A DNA stretch of 64,000 bases from Tolypothrix sp. PCC 7712 (GCF_025860405.1 NZ_CP063785.1:1860001-1924000); one strand, 5' to 3'; numbered from the stretch's first letter, positions 18,975 through 28,961 are shown. The notes: generated by a model not told the origin, from the letters alone. Translations and numbers: made by a program.

Positions 18975-19370
18975 ATGAAGCGCTATTGGTCGCGTCTGCT
19001 TGCTCTGCTTTTGGTTGTAAGCATCAGCTTAATGGGCTGTTCTAGTCCTGATAGTTTAACAGGAGATTATCGTCAAGACACCTTAGCGGTAGTCGGGATT
19101 TTGAGAAATGTCCTAGAGTTATCAGAAGACTCACCAAATAAAGCAGCAGTTCAAACAGAAGCGCGTCAAAAAATAAACGATTTTTCAGCTCGTTACCAAC
19201 GGTCTAACTCTGTTTCTACTTTGAGTTCTTTTACCACGATGCGAACAGCTTTAAACTCCTTAGCTGGACATTATAGCTCTTACCCAAATCGCCCCGTGCC
19301 ACAAAAGCTCAAAGACCGTCTAGAACAAGAGTTTAATCAGGTAGAAGCAGCGCTGAAACGTGGTGCTTAA
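18975..19370 (+). CDS. psb27: Photosystem II assembly lipoprotein Psb27
   Basis: About 131 residues. The N-terminal signal MKRYWSRLLALLLVVSISL ends in the lipobox MGC, so Cys would be lipidated. The mature part has the Psb27 four-helix pattern, with DYRQDTLAVVGILRNVLEL and the conserved FTTMRTALNSLAGHYSSYPNRPVP. Psb27 binds CP43 on the lumenal side of PSII during assembly and repair and keeps the Mn cluster site open. I chose the ATG that starts the signal peptide; further in-frame ATGs lie upstream (MLMK) without better support. Confidence 0.95.
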   Translation: MKRYWSRLLALLLVVSISLMGCSSPDSLTGDYRQDTLAVVGILRNVLELSEDSPNKAAVQTEARQKINDFSARYQRSNSVSTLSSFTTMRTALNSLAGHYSSYPNRPVPQKLKDRLEQEFNQVEAALKRGA

Positions 19371-20229
19371 CATCCTGACAAGCAGAGTCAAGAGTTTCTT
19401 ATTAATTGAGACTCTTGGCAGCTTTGTTAAGTTTAGTTGAATCAGGTAAATCGCTTTTGCATTTTGCAAAAATTTGCTAACACAAAATTATTCTTAGCAG
19501 AGTTTTTCAAACAAATTTGATTTACTCGCATAACAAAATTCGGCAACTGAAATAGGGGTTTGGGAGTCTTTCACAATTAGGCTTCAAAACCCCTATTTTT
19601 TACCATAGATTTTTATCTATGTAAACCTAAGCTAGCCCCCAATACTACTCGGTTAAGAATTTTCAACTCGCAATTTGGTTTGGGTAAAAGGTGAAAGGGT
19701 AAGGGTTAAAGCTCACCATTCGCGTAATCCAAATCGGAAATAATTAATTCCCAAAAAACCATGAAATTCCTACTATATATAGCTTTGGTTTTGGTAATCA
19801 GAATAGAAAGCTTACACTTACCCGATTTCCCTCAAAGATTTCAGTAGGAATCTGAATGTATCGGTGCGATCGCACCGTCATCGCACTGTGAACTAACCAC
19901 GCCTCTAAAGGGTATATGGATAAAAGTTTGATGCGATTAATCCTTTTGTTGTAAGCCTTTTAACCATTTTGATGAATTCTTTATTTTCAGAATCGATTAC
20001 GCGAACGATGAGTTAAAGGTTTTTTCTTGTCCCTTTTCCCCTTAACCGACAACTATTGAGACAACCCCTGAGGGTTAATGATTATTTTGCTTGTACAAGT
20101 TGCTTTGCCAAGATTTAGAGAAACAATTATTAGAGAATGAATAATTTCATTTCTTTGATCAGTGACTTTACCTTTATCCTTGTCCAACTTATATAAGAAG
20201 TCTACCGTTTTGCTTTGCTACCTTGAAGT
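19371..20229. other. Spacer of about 860 bases with a terminator-like hairpin
   Basis: Contains an inverted pair CAAGAGT...ACTCTTG just after psb27, a strong terminator-like hairpin (listed separately), and G/A-rich repeat text near 19.68 kb. A HIP1-rich GTGCGATCGCACC sits near 19.86 kb. I see no protein gene. The isolated terminator 180 bases from psb27 leaves room for a small RNA, which the sequence alone cannot establish. Confidence 0.5.
19550..19602 (+). terminator. Rho-independent terminator-like hairpin
   Basis: AAATAGGGGTTT pairs with AAACCCCTATTT across a 25-base loop, and the 3' arm runs into a seven-T stretch. It is too far from psb27 (about 180 bases) to be certain that it ends that transcript. 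Confidence 0.75.
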
Positions 20230-21729
20230 ATGTCCAACCTTCCAGTGAAAGTCACCCAGTCAACCTTGTTTTTTCGCCGCCTGTTAGCTGCAGTTTTTAG
20301 TAGTAGTTTATTAATTCCTAACTTTGGTATTCAGCCAGCGCAGGCGCAACTGGGAGAATACTGCCATCTATCACCTACAGCAGCACAATCAAAAGAAAAT
20401 TTACGTCTTTTAGCACTTAGAGGCAATCCAGATGCCCAAAAGCGCTACCAGCAGCTATTAAAACAACAGGCGAAGGAATTACAGGATTGCCGTAATCGTA
20501 CCTGGCCGCAAATTCAAGCAGTTTGGTTGCGTTTGTATCCCTGTGATATGCAGCCGGGAATACTGGACAAAACTATGGATAGAATTGTCAACCTTGGCTA
20601 TAACCAAGTTTATTTGGAAGTGTTTTATGATGGCCGGGTACTTTTACCAGCAGCTTCTAATCCTACAATTTGGCCTTCTGTGATCAACACTCCAGGTTCA
20701 CAAAAAGTAGATCTACTAACAACTGCTATTAACAAAGCACGACAGCGAGGTTTAAAGGTTTACGCCTGGATGTATACCGTCAACTTTGGCTATAGCTATG
20801 CCCGTCGTCCAGACAGAGAAGGGGCGATCGCCCGTAATGGCAAAGGTCAAACTAGCTTATATGTTGTTGATAACGGCACTCAAGTATTTATTGACCCCTA
20901 TAACCTACAGGCAAAACGCGACTATTACCAAATGGTGCAAGAAGTAGTGCGCCGTCGTCCAGATGGATTGCTATTTGATTATGTACGCTATCCCCGGCAA
21001 GCTGGTAGTGATTCTATCGCCACTAAAGTGACAGATTTATGGTTATTTACTACTGCTACCCAAGAAGCTTTATTTCGTCGTGCCCAAAATAATAAAGGTT
21101 TAGACTTAATTCGCCGCTTTTTAGGTAAAGGATATATTACGGCTGCAGATATTGCAGAGGTCGATCAACTATATCCTCAAGAACAAGAACCTTTATGGCA
21201 AGGTAGAACTTTATCCGCAACGCAAAAATCAATTATCAATCCCATCGATAAACAACCTCTGTTGCAATGGGATTTATGGCAGCTAGCTGTTGCCCACGCC
21301 ATGCAAGGTATCTTAGATTTTGTTGCCTTAGCAAGTCATCCAGCACAGGAACAAGGTATTCCCTCGGGAGTGGTGTTTTTCCCTGAAGGTAACCAAACTT
21401 TAGGACAAGGCTATGATTCGCGGTTACAGCCTTGGGATCGCTTCCCTAGTACTATGCAATGGCATCCTATGGCTTATGCCAACTGTGGAGATGTCAGTTG
21501 TATTGTCTCCCAAGTACAACGGGTTGTGAGTATGGCAAAACCGGGTACACAAATCATTCCCGCCTTAGCAGGTAAATGGGGAGATTCGATTAGTAATCGT
21601 CCATCTTTGGAAGTACAGATGCAAGCACTCCGGCAATTTGCCCCCCAACTCAAGGGAGTGAGCCATTTCGCTTATTCTTGGCAGTACCCTGAACATGATG
21701 GCGATCGCAAATTCTGCCGCAATAATTAA
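20230..21729 (+). CDS. Secreted family-10-like glycosylhydrolase (GHL10/DUF187 type)
   Basis: A 499-residue protein. A signal peptide with AQAQ cleavage site ends near residue 40. The catalytic barrel begins at IQAVWLRLYPCD and continues with NLGYNQVYLEVFYDGRVL, GLKVYAWMYTVNFGY and RPDGLLFDYVRYPR. These are the standard blocks of the GHL10 family of (beta/alpha)8 hydrolases acting on cell-wall or extracellular glycans. Cys residues are paired as expected for an exported protein. The exact substrate is unknown. Confidence 0.87.
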   Translation: MSNLPVKVTQSTLFFRRLLAAVFSSSLLIPNFGIQPAQAQLGEYCHLSPTAAQSKENLRLLALRGNPDAQKRYQQLLKQQAKELQDCRNRTWPQIQAVWLRLYPCDMQPGILDKTMDRIVNLGYNQVYLEVFYDGRVLLPAASNPTIWPSVINTPGSQKVDLLTTAINKARQRGLKVYAWMYTVNFGYSYARRPDREGAIARNGKGQTSLYVVDNGTQVFIDPYNLQAKRDYYQMVQEVVRRRPDGLLFDYVRYPRQAGSDSIATKVTDLWLFTTATQEALFRRAQNNKGLDLIRRFLGKGYITAADIAEVDQLYPQEQEPLWQGRTLSATQKSIINPIDKQPLLQWDLWQLAVAHAMQGILDFVALASHPAQEQGIPSGVVFFPEGNQTLGQGYDSRLQPWDRFPSTMQWHPMAYANCGDVSCIVSQVQRVVSMAKPGTQIIPALAGKWGDSISNRPSLEVQMQALRQFAPQLKGVSHFAYSWQYPEHDGDRKFCRNN

Positions 21730-21884
21730 TGGCTGTTGGGATTTTTTTGTCATACCAAACTATGTCAAATTTTTTAGGGAAAAGGGGAAAGGTGAAAGGG
21801 TAAAGGTTGTCCTTTTTTCTCGTTACTTTTTCCCTTCTAAAAATATTTGGACATCATTCTTATTCTCAGCTAATTCTGAAATTC

Positions 21885-22856
21885 TTAACTTTGCCAATCA
21901 CCTAGTTGAGTAGTCAAAAAATAACGGACATGGTCAACAAATGCTGGCCCCCATTGTCTAGTACCATGCCCCATTCCTGGGACAATATAACAAGCACCAT
22001 CGGGGAATTTCTCAGCACAAGTACGAGTATCTCGAACCCGAACAATGGGATCGTTAGCACCAACTAAAAAGCGAACCCGACGCGGTAGCTTGACTTGCTC
22101 AACATAATTCATGGGGTTGCATTCCCAAGCATATTCATCATGATATTTAAGATTTTTGGCTAATTGTAAAAGCTTCACTACAGGTGTTAACTCAGGCTGT
22201 AATCTGGTTAACAGCCTTACGGCGAATCCACCCAAAGGTGAGGCGGCTAAATCAGGCAATAACCAATAGCCCCAACTGTTAGCAAAAGATTGCAGATCGG
22301 CATGACCAATAGCCCCCAATAGTCTGTCCCCCAAACCTTTTGCGGTAAACGCGTAGGCAGAAAGTAAAACTCCCATACTTACCCCAAACAAAGCCAGTCG
22401 GCGATCGCTGAGATGATAGCGATCGCCACAAAAGTTATGAATACTGGCAATGTTACTGGCAGTACTACGAAATATACTTAAAAGCAACGCCGTATCAAAG
22501 GAAATATTTTGAGCAATTAATGGCTGAATCTCATTTTGGATCGTAGCTGTGAAGGTGCGTACTAAGCTGCGTCCACCAGCAAAGGGGGTATCAAATAAAG
22601 CTACAGCAATACCCATTTGCGTTAGTGTAGGCACAATAAAAGCATTCCAACCATAAGGGGCACTCATACCCTGTAAACCAATCACCAGAGGTGTTTGCTG
22701 TAGCGGGCGATGTGGTGGTAAAAACACAGCTACGGGAAAGCTGCTTAAACGTTCATCGATATTAGCTATCCCAGTATAAGGATATGGCTCATAAAACCAA
22801 TAGCGATCGCCATTCACACCTGCAAAATTAATTTGATCTGGCCCATAAATCGGCAT
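21885..22856 (-). CDS. Alpha/beta hydrolase family protein
   Basis: About 323 residues from the ATG that begins MPIYGPDQINFAG. The open frame extends 29 codons upstream to a TTG but without an initiation signal. Catalytic residues are visible: nucleophile Ser in the elbow GVSMG, Asp in VGANDPIVRV and His in GMGHGTRQW. The substrate is unknown. It is divergent from dciA, with about 150 bases between them. The AT-rich upstream extension reads as poorly conserved filler, which supports the shorter start. Confidence 0.82.
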   Translation of the reverse strand: MPIYGPDQINFAGVNGDRYWFYEPYPYTGIANIDERLSSFPVAVFLPPHRPLQQTPLVIGLQGMSAPYGWNAFIVPTLTQMGIAVALFDTPFAGGRSLVRTFTATIQNEIQPLIAQNISFDTALLLSIFRSTASNIASIHNFCGDRYHLSDRRLALFGVSMGVLLSAYAFTAKGLGDRLLGAIGHADLQSFANSWGYWLLPDLAASPLGGFAVRLLTRLQPELTPVVKLLQLAKNLKYHDEYAWECNPMNYVEQVKLPRRVRFLVGANDPIVRVRDTRTCAEKFPDGACYIVPGMGHGTRQWGPAFVDHVRYFLTTQLGDWQS

Positions 22857-23009
22857 ACTAGAGGAGAGGAATTTAATAGTAGGAAAAAATATTTTTATGC
22901 TCTTGTTATAGGCGATCGCAATTGTCAAAAGTTCCAGCTGCAACCAGTTTATACTTAATACTTCAGCCTTCTCCTATCGAAGACGCTACACCAACAGCCT
23001 TTAGTTAAG

Positions 23010-23555
23010 ATGTCGTTTAACTCAGTTAATGATATTTTAAGTGGTCTCGAACAACAAACTCAGTGGCAGGAACAACCTTTTCAACGCTTGCTGCAATGTT
23101 GGGCGGAGGTGGTTGGTACAGTGGTTGCTGCACATACTCGACCATTATCTATTCAACGCGATGTCCTGCGGGTGGCAACTTCTAGCGCGGCTTGGGCGCA
23201 AAATCTGACTTTTTCACGTCAAAAGCTAATTTTGAAGTTGAATGAAAAGTTGCCAACGCCTTTGGTAGATATCCGCTTTTCTACAGCTGGTTGGCAATCA
23301 TCTCCAGAACCAGAGAAGCCGCAACTAACGGTTTCACCAAGCGAACATCCCAGTTATTTGGGTGATAAAAGTAATTCTGTTCAAGATACCAAGCCTCATA
23401 CTACTAATCCCAATGCGGCTTTCGGGCATTGGGCAAAAGTTATGCAAATGCGATCGCATGGTTTACCGCTTTGTCCTCAATGTCAGTGTCCTACCCCACC
23501 TGGCGAACTTCAGCGTTGGCAGGTTTGTTCTCTGTGTGCGGCTAAACAGTTATGA
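23010..23555 (+). CDS. dciA: DciA-type helicase loader (DUF721) with zinc-ribbon-like tail
   Basis: 181 residues. The N-terminal domain (about 5-100) has the DUF721/DciA pattern QRLLQCWAEVVGTVVAAHTRPLSIQRDVLRV and WAQNLTFSRQKLILKLN. DciA is the replicative helicase operator found in most bacteria lacking DnaC/DnaI, including cyanobacteria. A disordered linker follows, then a C-terminal CPQC...CSLC double Cys pair that looks like a zinc ribbon. In the textbook DciA the tail is variable, so the Cys pairs are a feature to note. It is a single gene, divergent from the hydrolase gene. Confidence 0.88.
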   Translation: MSFNSVNDILSGLEQQTQWQEQPFQRLLQCWAEVVGTVVAAHTRPLSIQRDVLRVATSSAAWAQNLTFSRQKLILKLNEKLPTPLVDIRFSTAGWQSSPEPEKPQLTVSPSEHPSYLGDKSNSVQDTKPHTTNPNAAFGHWAKVMQMRSHGLPLCPQCQCPTPPGELQRWQVCSLCAAKQL

Positions 23556-23703
23556 ACATTGTCTGAGTTGAGAACTAGAGCTACACACTTGTGAAATGAT
23601 TGTAGTTAATCAGCTTGTTGATGGCTAAAAGAGCAGAATATTCCAAAGTCTTCCATCAAGCAGCACCCCTGTAGATGATGTTCAGCGAGGTATCGAGGTA
23701 TTT

Positions 23704-24054
23704 ATGAACTGGATTAAGGTTCTTCCCGAAAATGAACTGCCACTTAACGATCGCAAAGTGGTAAAAGTAGAACAACGCAATATCTTATTAGTTCACCACA
23801 ATAACCAAATCTACGCCCTAGAAAATTCTTGCCCCCACATGAAGCTACCTTTGAAGAAGGGTAAAATCACAGATGATGGTGCGATCGTCTGTCCATTTCA
23901 CCGTAGTGCTTTTGACCTTGCCACTGGCAACCCTACTGAATGGATTACCTTTCCGCCTGGTATTAACAAGTTGATGGGTATGGTTTCTAAAGAAAAATCA
24001 GTACCCGTATTTCCTACTCGTGTAGAAGAAGGAAATATTTGGGTAGGATTGTAA
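23704..24054 (+). CDS. Rieske [2Fe-2S] ferredoxin-type protein
   Basis: A 116-residue single-domain protein. The two cluster-binding motifs are CPHMKLPL (Cys-x-His) near residue 43 and CPFHRSAFD (Cys-x2-His) near 63. There is no membrane anchor, so it is a soluble Rieske ferredoxin like the small subunits of dioxygenases or NirD, rather than PetC. The partner enzyme is not evident from neighbours. It starts MNWIKVLPENELP, with a weak AGG-containing region upstream. Confidence 0.9.
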   Translation: MNWIKVLPENELPLNDRKVVKVEQRNILLVHHNNQIYALENSCPHMKLPLKKGKITDDGAIVCPFHRSAFDLATGNPTEWITFPPGINKLMGMVSKEKSVPVFPTRVEEGNIWVGL

Positions 24055-24066
24055 TTAGGAAATATT

Positions 24067-24107
24067 AATTGGTAATTGGTAATTGGTAATTGGTAATTGG
24101 TAATTGT
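24067..24107. repeat. Heptamer tandem array AATTGGT (five full copies)
   Basis: Five perfect consecutive copies of AATTGGT plus a partial sixth, directly after the Rieske gene. This is a short tandemly repeated repetitive (STRR) sequence of the class known in heterocystous cyanobacteria. Confidence 0.92.
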
Positions 24108-24592
24108 CGCTGTTGATTACGCCTTGTCTGCACGTAACTGCAAAAAAGCACTCTTTTTTTAGACAGAAAATTTTGACCACATCTATAACTGTGTTTAATT
24201 ACGTAGACGCGTAGCAGCTACTCTCAATGAGACAGATTCAAGGCGAACCCACAGGATGCAATACTTGTTGGTTAAGGGCAAAAGGGGAAGGGGAAAAGTG
24301 GCACGAAAAAACCTTTAACCCTTACCCTTTAACCTTTTCCCCAAACCAAATTAAAAGTTGAAAATCCTTAACCGAGCAATATTGCCACAGGATGTTACGA
24401 ATTATTAATTACGAATTACCTTATTCAAGATTTTTAATGTAGTTAATGTGTATAAATTCGTGCTGTTTCATGACCAATCAGTACAAAGTCCGCTAGGGGT
24501 GAAACCCGCAGGGGGGCTTGCCATACTAGCGTATCATCAACACATGGCATAAGATTATGCTTCCACAAATACCGATAACACCAGCGCCAGCT

Positions 24593-24622
24593 TTTACACC
24601 GTATTCACTGGCGCTTTTATTT
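24593..24622 (+). terminator. Terminator-like hairpin
   Basis: AGCGCCAG and CTGGCGCT form a perfect 8-bp stem with a short loop, followed by TTTATTTT. No confirmed upstream gene ends nearby, so the transcript it would end is unclear. Confidence 0.6.
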
Positions 24623-24926
24623 TAGCTATTACGAGGGATGTTCAGCACGAGATGACGCTATCCAATGAACACGAGGGAGTGATTTTGAAGCTTTTATTCA
24701 GGCTACAGAAAAAAGTCTTCTGTGTTGGCTATATGTCAATACAGTTCAGATAAGTTCATTAGTGATTGATTTGTCAGTTGTGTAAAAAGCTAGCTCAATT
24801 GGGGGATTCTCCCCCAAACCCCCGATTGGGTGAAGTTTGTGGGGAAGGTTTCCTTCCACAAAACTTCGGACGGTTGCGTCCCCCAAACCCCCTCCAAAAT
24901 TATTGTTGCGTTTTTTGTTGAGTAAC

Positions 24927-26602
24927 TAGGGCTTGCAGAATAAACAAAAAACCTAGATAAATCAAGAGATTTGGGGGGACAAAAGAGAATAAAGTGCAAG
25001 GAAAAAGGATAAAGTAAGTAAAAACCCTTGTAGCAAGTTGCGTTGATATGTATCGAAAAGCGCAAAAGCAAGAAACAGCAGCAGAAGACTTTGAACTACC
25101 CTTTGGGGGAAAACTAGCCTCAGATAACCGTTGGGTAATCATGGCGGAGATGATACCTTGGTCAGAATTTGAAGCAGAGTACGCAGCAATATTTTCAGCA
25201 GAAATGGGCGCGCCAGCCAAAACATTTAGGATGGCATTAGGGGCATTAATAATTAAAGAAAAACTAGGCATAAGTGATAGGGAGACAGTAGAGCAAATTA
25301 GGGAGAATCCCTATCTGCAATACTTTATAGGAATGTCTTGCTATAGCAATAATGCCCCATTTGATGCGTCAATGTTAGTTCACTTTAGAGAAAGAATAGA
25401 TATAAAATTAGTTAACAAACTGAATCGAGAAATAGTCAAGCAAGTGTTAGAAAGTAAAGAGGAGGTAGAAGTAAAATCAAAAAAGTCAGAAACCGAGGAT
25501 TTAAAAAATGAGCCGACCAATCGGGGAAAATTAATATTAGATGCGAGTTGTGCGCCAGCGGATATCAGTTATCCCACAGACTTAGGATTATTAAATCAAG
25601 CCAGAAAGCATACAGAAACAATTATAGATATTTTATATAACTCCCTCTTGTTAAAGAGTATCAAAAAACCGAGAACCTATAGAAATATAGCTAGAAAGAA
25701 TTACTTATTGGTAGCCAAAAAAAGAAAACCGACCATTAAAGAAAGAAGGAAAGCCATTAAACGGCAACTACAATATATCAAAAGAAATTTAGTTCACATT
25801 CAGCAGCTAATGGAGTTAGGTGCGTCACTCTTCAACCTGAGTAATAGGCAATATAAGAAATTACTGGTAGTAGCAGAAATTTATCGTCAACAACTTTGGT
25901 TATATGAAAATAAAAAAATTAGTATAGAAGACCGTATTGTCAGTTTAAATCAACCACACATTCGTCCGATAGTCCGTGGTAAAGCTGGAAAAAAAGTAGA
26001 GTTTGGGGCAAAGCTTTCAGCTAGTTGCTATGATGGCTATGTATTTTTAGACCATATTAGTTGGGATAATTTTAACGAATCAGGCGACTTAAAATCACAA
26101 GTAGAAGCCTACAAAAACTACACCGGGTATTATCCTCAATCAGTTCATGTTGATAAAATTTATCGCACTAGAGACAACCGCTCTTGGTGTCAAGAAAGAG
26201 GAATTAGAATTAGTGGGCCACCTTTAGGGAGACCACCTAAAAATGTCAGTCCTGAAAAAAAGAAACAAGCACGAGAAGATGAGCTAATTCGTAACTCTAT
26301 TGAGGGTAAATTCGGACAAGGTAAACGAAGATTTAGCTTGGGTAGAGTCATGGCTAAACTTCCTCATACCTCTGTCACTGCTATTGCTATTACTTTTTTA
26401 GTCATGAATCTTTCTACCCTTGTTTCACGGCTTTTTTGGGAATTTTTATGCCAATTTTTCAACATTACATCTTTTTTCACTTCTTTTATTAGCAAAAGTG
26501 ATGTTCCGTTTGATTGCAGACAACAAAAACTTATATTTGCTCTTCCCTGACTACTGAGTCAATTTTTCTCTTGCCTTGGAATGACTTTTTCAGCAAGCCC
26601 TA
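24927..26602 (+). mobile_element. Complete IS5-type insertion sequence
   Basis: About 1.68 kb bounded by imperfect inverted repeats. The left end reads TAGGGCTTGCAGAATAA and the right end, on the reverse strand, TAGGGCTTGCTGAAAAA. It encloses a single DDE transposase ORF. The 4-mer CTAG occurs at both borders (24926-24929 and 26604-26607) but does not fit exactly outside both repeats, so the target duplication is unresolved. The ORF is intact, so the element may still be active. Confidence 0.85.
25048..26550 (+). CDS. IS5-family DDE transposase
   Basis: 500 residues. The N-terminal block (FELPFGGKLASDNRWV, WSEFEAEYAAIF) and PAKTFRMALGALIIKEKLGISDRE form the DNA-binding InsH-type region. The catalytic triad is suggested by Asp in LILDASCAP, Asp in SVHVDKIYRTRDNR and Glu in RNSIEGKFGQGKRR. 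A Lys/Arg-rich middle insert separates the first two. Some bases at the 3' end encode hydrophobic residues after the catalytic domain. No frameshift or internal stop is visible. Confidence 0.93.
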   Translation: MYRKAQKQETAAEDFELPFGGKLASDNRWVIMAEMIPWSEFEAEYAAIFSAEMGAPAKTFRMALGALIIKEKLGISDRETVEQIRENPYLQYFIGMSCYSNNAPFDASMLVHFRERIDIKLVNKLNREIVKQVLESKEEVEVKSKKSETEDLKNEPTNRGKLILDASCAPADISYPTDLGLLNQARKHTETIIDILYNSLLLKSIKKPRTYRNIARKNYLLVAKKRKPTIKERRKAIKRQLQYIKRNLVHIQQLMELGASLFNLSNRQYKKLLVVAEIYRQQLWLYENKKISIEDRIVSLNQPHIRPIVRGKAGKKVEFGAKLSASCYDGYVFLDHISWDNFNESGDLKSQVEAYKNYTGYYPQSVHVDKIYRTRDNRSWCQERGIRISGPPLGRPPKNVSPEKKKQAREDELIRNSIEGKFGQGKRRFSLGRVMAKLPHTSVTAIAITFLVMNLSTLVSRLFWEFLCQFFNITSFFTSFISKSDVPFDCRQQKLIFALP

Positions 26603-26668
26603 ACTAGTTTTTTGGTTTTGTTGTCAATTAATTTTCTTAAGAGTACTCCAAGTAAAAAAATGCTCAAT

Positions 26669-26796
26669 TGTCATTGCGAATGGAGCGAAGCGGAATGTTC
26701 GCGTAGCGTTCCCGCAGGGTAGCAATCGCAAGGGCTGAGATTGCTTCTCTGCGAGACGCTACGCGAACGCTACACTCCGTTTCGCTCGCAATGACA
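26669..26796. repeat. Large REP-like palindromic element
   Basis: Opens TGTCATTGCGAATGGAGCG and closes with the near-complement CGCTCGCAATGACA. Inside are further complementary arms (GTTCGCGTAGCGTTCC and AGACGCTACGCGAACGCT). This composite palindrome of about 128 bases resembles dispersed repeats common in cyanobacterial spacers. It lies 66 bases outside the insertion sequence. Confidence 0.75.
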
Positions 26797-26932
26797 GGTT
26801 TTGGATCGTTTATTTTTTGGAACACTCTAACTGAACTGTATTGGGCTATATGTTGAAGATTCAGTGCTTAGGTTGTCAAAAGTCAAGATTCAAAAACTGT
26901 TTGGACTCTTGACCCTGGACTATTATTTCTGC

Positions 26933-28816
26933 TTAAGATGCCTGTAGGCGATTTTGTCGGCGTTCGGGGCTACCTGTGGGAATTGCGGCGATTAAGTTTT
27001 GCGTATATTCTTCTTTGGGTTCGAGGTAGATACTTTGGGCTGTACCTTGTTCGACAATTTGACCGCGATTCATGACTAAAATGCGATCGCTCATAAATTT
27101 CACTACGCTTAAATCATGGGAAATGAAGATATAAGTTAGTTGAAAATCTTCTTGCAATTCTTTGAGGAGATTCAAGACTTGGGCTTGTACAGAGACATCC
27201 AGTGCAGATACCGATTCATCACAAATAATAAACTTGGGATTTAATGCCAAAGAACGGGCAATACAAATTCTCTGACGTTGACCTCCAGAAAACTGGTGAG
27301 GATAACGGTTGATTGCATCTGCACCCAATCCTACCCGTTCTAAAAGTTCAACTACACGTTCTTGGCGTTGTCGCTTTGTTTTCCCTACATAATGAATTAC
27401 CAATGGTTCTGCGATCGCTTCTCCAACTTTCATTCTTGGATCAAGGGAACTAAAGGGATTTTGGAAGACTATTTGCATTTCCCGGCGGAGTTTTTGCAAC
27501 GGTTCACCTTTGAGGGAGGTAATATCTTGTCCCTCGAACATGATTTGACCACTCATCGGTTCAATTAAGCGCAGTAATGTTCTGCCCAGAGTGGTTTTAC
27601 CGCAACCAGATTCGCCTACTAATCCCACTGTTTCGCCTGGTTTTACTTCAAAGGAAACGTTATTTACGGCCATAGTGTAGCGTTTGATGCCGCCTAGCAA
27701 GCCTTTTACAGGGAAGCCAACTTTGAGGTTGCGAACTTCTAATAAGGGTTGCTTTTTATCGAGGTCTGCCAATCTTTTAACTATTTCTTCGCTGGTAACT
27801 TCTGGCGGTGGTGAAGGTGCTTTCGCTTGAATTACTAATTGACCTGTGGGACTATCTTCCACACTCATGTAGTCGGAAACAGTCAGGAGTTTTTGGGGAT
27901 GGCGGGTGAGTGTAGGGCGGCAAGCGACTAAACCTTTAGTATATGGATGTTGAGGATTACTAAAAATTTCTGTGGCTGTATTATATTCAACAATTTTCCC
28001 TCTATACATTACCGCTACTTGATCAGCAATTTCCGCAATTAATCCCAAGTCATGGGTAATAAATATCATTGCCATGTCGCGACTTTGCTGCAATTCTCGC
28101 ATCAATTCCAGAATTGTTGCTTGCACTGTGACATCTAGGGCTGTAGTTGGTTCGTCAGCAATCAATAACAATGGGTTACAAGAAATTGCCATTGCAATCA
28201 TCACCCGTTGTAACTGACCCCCAGAAAGCTCGTGAGGGTAGCGTTCTAGCATCGATTCTTTATGCTGCTTCACCAAATCTGCCAGTTTTTGCCCTTCGGG
28301 TTTGGGTGATTTGGAGTTAGTTTGACTCCAAGTATCGAGATATTGCTGGGCTATTTGTTCATCGCTGGGGAGGAGTTTAACTTCTTGCAAACCCGCGATC
28401 GCAATTTGTCGCGCTTGTGATGGTGACACCTCTTGATGTCGCATAATCGCTTCTGTTAGCTGAAACCCAATGTTATAAACTGGGTTGAGCGAACTCATGG
28501 GTTCTTGGAAAATCATAGCTATGTCGCCGCCTCGGTATAGCTGCATTTGCTCAGGCGGTAACTCTGCTAAGTTGATGGGTGGGTTATTCTCTTGATGAGT
28601 AAACCAAATTTCCCCGCCAGTCACTCTACCGGGACTTTGCAACAAACCCATGACTGCAAGGGATGTGACTGATTTACCACTCCCGGACTCTCCCACTATT
28701 CCTAAAGTTTCGCCCCGATGGAGTTGAAATGAAATCCCATCAACGGCTTTGAGGGTATTGCCATCACTGGAAAATTCAACTTGGAGATTGCGAACCTCTA
28801 GGATAGTTTCTCTCAT
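26933..28816 (-). CDS. Peptide/nickel-type ABC transporter, double ATP-binding protein
   Basis: 627 residues with two complete ABC ATPase domains in one chain, as in the DppD-DppF fusions of oligopeptide transporters. Domain 1 has Walker A GESGSGKS, signature LSGGQLQRV and Walker [13 protein letters not shown]. Domain 2 has [17 protein letters not shown] and [12 protein letters not shown]. Each is followed by the H-loop (ITHDLG, ISHDLS). An OppC-like C-terminal extension follows each half. No permease or substrate-binding gene is adjacent, which is common in cyanobacteria. It would power import of peptides or a related solute. Confidence 0.9.
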   Translation of the reverse strand: MRETILEVRNLQVEFSSDGNTLKAVDGISFQLHRGETLGIVGESGSGKSVTSLAVMGLLQSPGRVTGGEIWFTHQENNPPINLAELPPEQMQLYRGGDIAMIFQEPMSSLNPVYNIGFQLTEAIMRHQEVSPSQARQIAIAGLQEVKLLPSDEQIAQQYLDTWSQTNSKSPKPEGQKLADLVKQHKESMLERYPHELSGGQLQRVMIAMAISCNPLLLIADEPTTALDVTVQATILELMRELQQSRDMAMIFITHDLGLIAEIADQVAVMYRGKIVEYNTATEIFSNPQHPYTKGLVACRPTLTRHPQKLLTVSDYMSVEDSPTGQLVIQAKAPSPPPEVTSEEIVKRLADLDKKQPLLEVRNLKVGFPVKGLLGGIKRYTMAVNNVSFEVKPGETVGLVGESGCGKTTLGRTLLRLIEPMSGQIMFEGQDITSLKGEPLQKLRREMQIVFQNPFSSLDPRMKVGEAIAEPLVIHYVGKTKRQRQERVVELLERVGLGADAINRYPHQFSGGQRQRICIARSLALNPKFIICDESVSALDVSVQAQVLNLLKELQEDFQLTYIFISHDLSVVKFMSDRILVMNRGQIVEQGTAQSIYLEPKEEYTQNLIAAIPTGSPERRQNRLQAS

Positions 28817-28877
28817 AGGAGTGTAGTTAAAAAGTTTTACTAATAGTTATTTGGAGTTTAACAGCGATTTTGAGTGC

Positions 28878-28961
28878 TGAGTTGGAGAGACGCGATTAAT
28901 CGCGTCTGTACAAGAGTTCTGAGTTGGAGAGACGCGATTAATCGCGTCTGTACAAGAGTTC
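28878..28961. repeat. Two tandem 42-bp units containing the GACGCGATTAATCGCGTC palindrome
   Basis: The palindrome starts at 28889 and again at 28931, exactly 42 bases apart, with the flanks (GAGTTGGAGA before, TGTACAAGAGTTCT after) identical in both. A third, truncated start of the unit follows (CTGAGTT). It is the same family as the copies near 1.67 and 63.15 kb. Confidence 0.9.

Larger units (their letters stand above)
24055..24926. other. Repeat-rich spacer upstream of the insertion sequence
   Basis: Holds a heptamer array, a G/A-rich hairpin (24268-24341, AAAGGGGAAGGGG facing CCCTTTAACC), a GC-rich terminator-like hairpin, and a run near 24800-24890 with GGGGGATTCTCCCCC and CCCCCAAACCCCC of the kind often found as dispersed cyanobacterial spacer repeats. 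No gene is apparent beyond a 23-codon ORF near 24.56 kb whose end coincides with the hairpin. Confidence 0.55.

Noticed and set aside
24562..24633. 23-codon ORF MLPQIPITPAPAF...
   Set aside because: Its second half is the stem of a terminator-like hairpin; no RGSGR-type or other peptide-signal motif is present.
24900..25271. Minus-strand ORFs across the IS left end
   Set aside because: They are antisense to the transposase and its left end and have no supporting features.
24926..26607. CTAG target-site duplication of the IS5-type element
   Set aside because: CTAG occurs at both borders but is not placed symmetrically outside the inverted repeats, so it may be chance.
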